Below, one piece after another: positions 5,401 through 5,707 of a stretch of 5,707 bases of DNA. The notes beneath the pieces were generated by a model. It saw nothing but the letters and a program-made list of their open reading frames with translations, was not told the origin of the DNA and did not search any database. The DNA is from Geodermatophilaceae bacterium (GTDB lineage Bacteria > Actinomycetota > Actinomycetes > Mycobacteriales > Geodermatophilaceae), in NCBI GenBank assembly GCA_013813215.1, contig JACCSC010000029.1, forward strand, positions 1 to 5,707, given 5' to 3'. Within the stretch, counting starts at the first letter, position 1. Every line of letters starts with the position of its first letter. The position numbers and the translations under genes are program-made.

Positions 5401-5420
5401 CGCTGGCCAGGTTACCAGCG
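5401..5420 (-). promoter_or_regulatory. Possible rpsF operon -10 inside an inverted repeat
   Basis: On the minus strand TAACCT (5409-5414) fits TAnnnT and would give a start near 5402 and a leader of about 74 bases. It lies in the centre of a perfect inverted repeat: CGCTGG at 5401-5406 and CCAGCG at 5415-5420, eight bases apart. I see no good -35 at the right distance, so the promoter call is weak. The repeat could be an operator or an mRNA hairpin instead. Confidence 0.3.
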
Positions 5421-5454
5421 CACGGCCGGTGCCCTGGACACTCGCGGCGCAGCC

Positions 5455-5483
5455 TGTGGATAACCCGCAATGTCTGTGGACGG
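5455..5483 (-). promoter_or_regulatory. DnaA box (perfect) plus a second, weaker box upstream of rpsF
   Basis: TGTGGATAA at 5455-5463 is the exact complement of the classical DnaA box TTATCCACA. Twenty bases further, TGTGGACGG at 5475-5483 keeps the GTCCACA core in the same orientation and differs at two positions from TTGTCCACA. Both sit about 50-80 bases upstream of the presumed rpsF transcription start. A single perfect 9-mer can occur by chance, but this A/T-containing word is rare in DNA this GC-rich. Confidence 0.5.
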
Positions 5484-5500
5484 CGGGGGCGGGGGCCGTC
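5479..5500 (-). terminator. Possible hairpin at the end of the VOC-family gene
   Basis: GACGGC (5479-5484) and GCCGTC (5495-5500) are perfect 6-bp arms around a 10-base loop made of C on the transcribed strand. The hairpin overlaps the stop codon at 5499-5501 and no T-run follows, so it is at best a weak or factor-assisted terminator. It also overlaps the weaker DnaA-like box. Confidence 0.25.
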
Positions 5501-5707
5501 AGCCGAGGTCGGCGTCCAACCGGGCCTGGGTCTGCTCGGCGGTCAGCTCCTCGATGTCCTGGGAGAGCATCCACTGGAACCCGAAGGGGTCCTCCAGCCG
5601 GCCCTGCCGGTAGCCGTAGGACTGGTCGCTGACCGGGAAGATCACCCGAGCACCCGCCGCGATCATCGCGGCGGCGACCGCGTCAGCGTCGCTGACCATG
5701 ATCATGA
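5499..5707 (-). CDS. VOC/glyoxalase-fold (PhnB-like) protein, N-terminus missing
   Basis: C-terminal portion (about 69 residues) of a vicinal-oxygen-chelate fold protein; the reading frame continues past the right edge, so the Met at 5705 is probably internal. Visible are SDADAVAAAMIAAGARVIFPV, a helix and strand of the second beta-alpha-beta-beta-beta module, then YGYRQGRLEDPFGFQWMLSQ and an acidic helical tail ending at TGA. GRLEDPFG..W is the hallmark of the PhnB/bleomycin-resistance-like group, which often has HRW where this has FQW. Members include metal-dependent enzymes and drug-binding proteins, and substrates are mostly unknown; with half the protein missing no function can be given. 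It lies 170 bases upstream of rpsF on the same strand. Confidence 0.82.
   Translation of the reverse strand, partial: MIMVSDADAVAAAMIAAGARVIFPVSDQSYGYRQGRLEDPFGFQWMLSQDIEELTAEQTQARLDADLG

Noticed and set aside
5482..5497. G-rich run as a G-quadruplex
   Set aside because: Only two runs of five G plus short GG pieces; four runs of three or more are not present.
1..5707. tRNA, rRNA, CRISPR array, insertion sequence or attachment site
   Set aside because: Looked for and not seen: no tandem spaced repeats, transposase motifs, or tRNA-like cloverleaf stretches.

Overview
The window is high-GC DNA with strong G/C preference at third codon positions, GTG as well as ATG starts and clear AGGAGG-type ribosome binding sites. 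Together with the gene order rpsF-ssb-rpsR-rplI followed by dnaB, this points to an actinobacterium. The order is the one found at some distance from oriC in many actinobacterial chromosomes (in Mycobacterium tuberculosis the same genes lie close to the origin). The genus cannot be fixed from the sequence alone.

Layout, read along the minus strand (right to left). A 5'-truncated VOC/glyoxalase-like gene ends at 5499. A 170-base regulatory gap (5329-5498) follows, holding a perfect DnaA box, a weaker second box, an inverted repeat over a possible -10, and a possible mRNA leader structure that pairs with the rpsF ribosome binding site. Then comes the operon rpsF (S6), ssb (single-stranded DNA-binding protein), rpsR (S18) and rplI (L9), tightly packed and ending with a 4-base ATGA overlap. 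A plus-strand gene for a split-barrel flavin/F420-type (PPOX-family) protein sits between this operon and dnaB. Its end overlaps the end of rplI by 14 bases. A 320-base divergent intergenic region (2952-3271) separates it from dnaB and carries a plausible dnaB promoter, a long perfect inverted repeat and DnaA-box-like sequences. dnaB fills 114-2951. A further minus-strand reading frame begins just after dnaB and runs off the left edge.

The standout feature is dnaB. The replicative helicase is interrupted by two inteins: a 207-residue intein directly after the Walker A lysine and a 282-residue intein in the conserved RESG/SLEQDAD motif. Removing both gives a normal 456-residue DnaB. Both keep the splicing residues, but neither has an intact LAGLIDADG endonuclease. 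The first carries an unexplained insert of about 70 residues that is rich in Cys/His and may be helix-turn-helix-like. The second holds what looks like one degenerate endonuclease half and has Gln in place of the usual block F His.

Functionally, the operon joins translation (S6, S18, L9) and replication (SSB), with the helicase next door under its own promoter. DnaA-box-like sites lie upstream of both the SSB operon and the helicase gene, which raises the possibility of shared replication-linked control.
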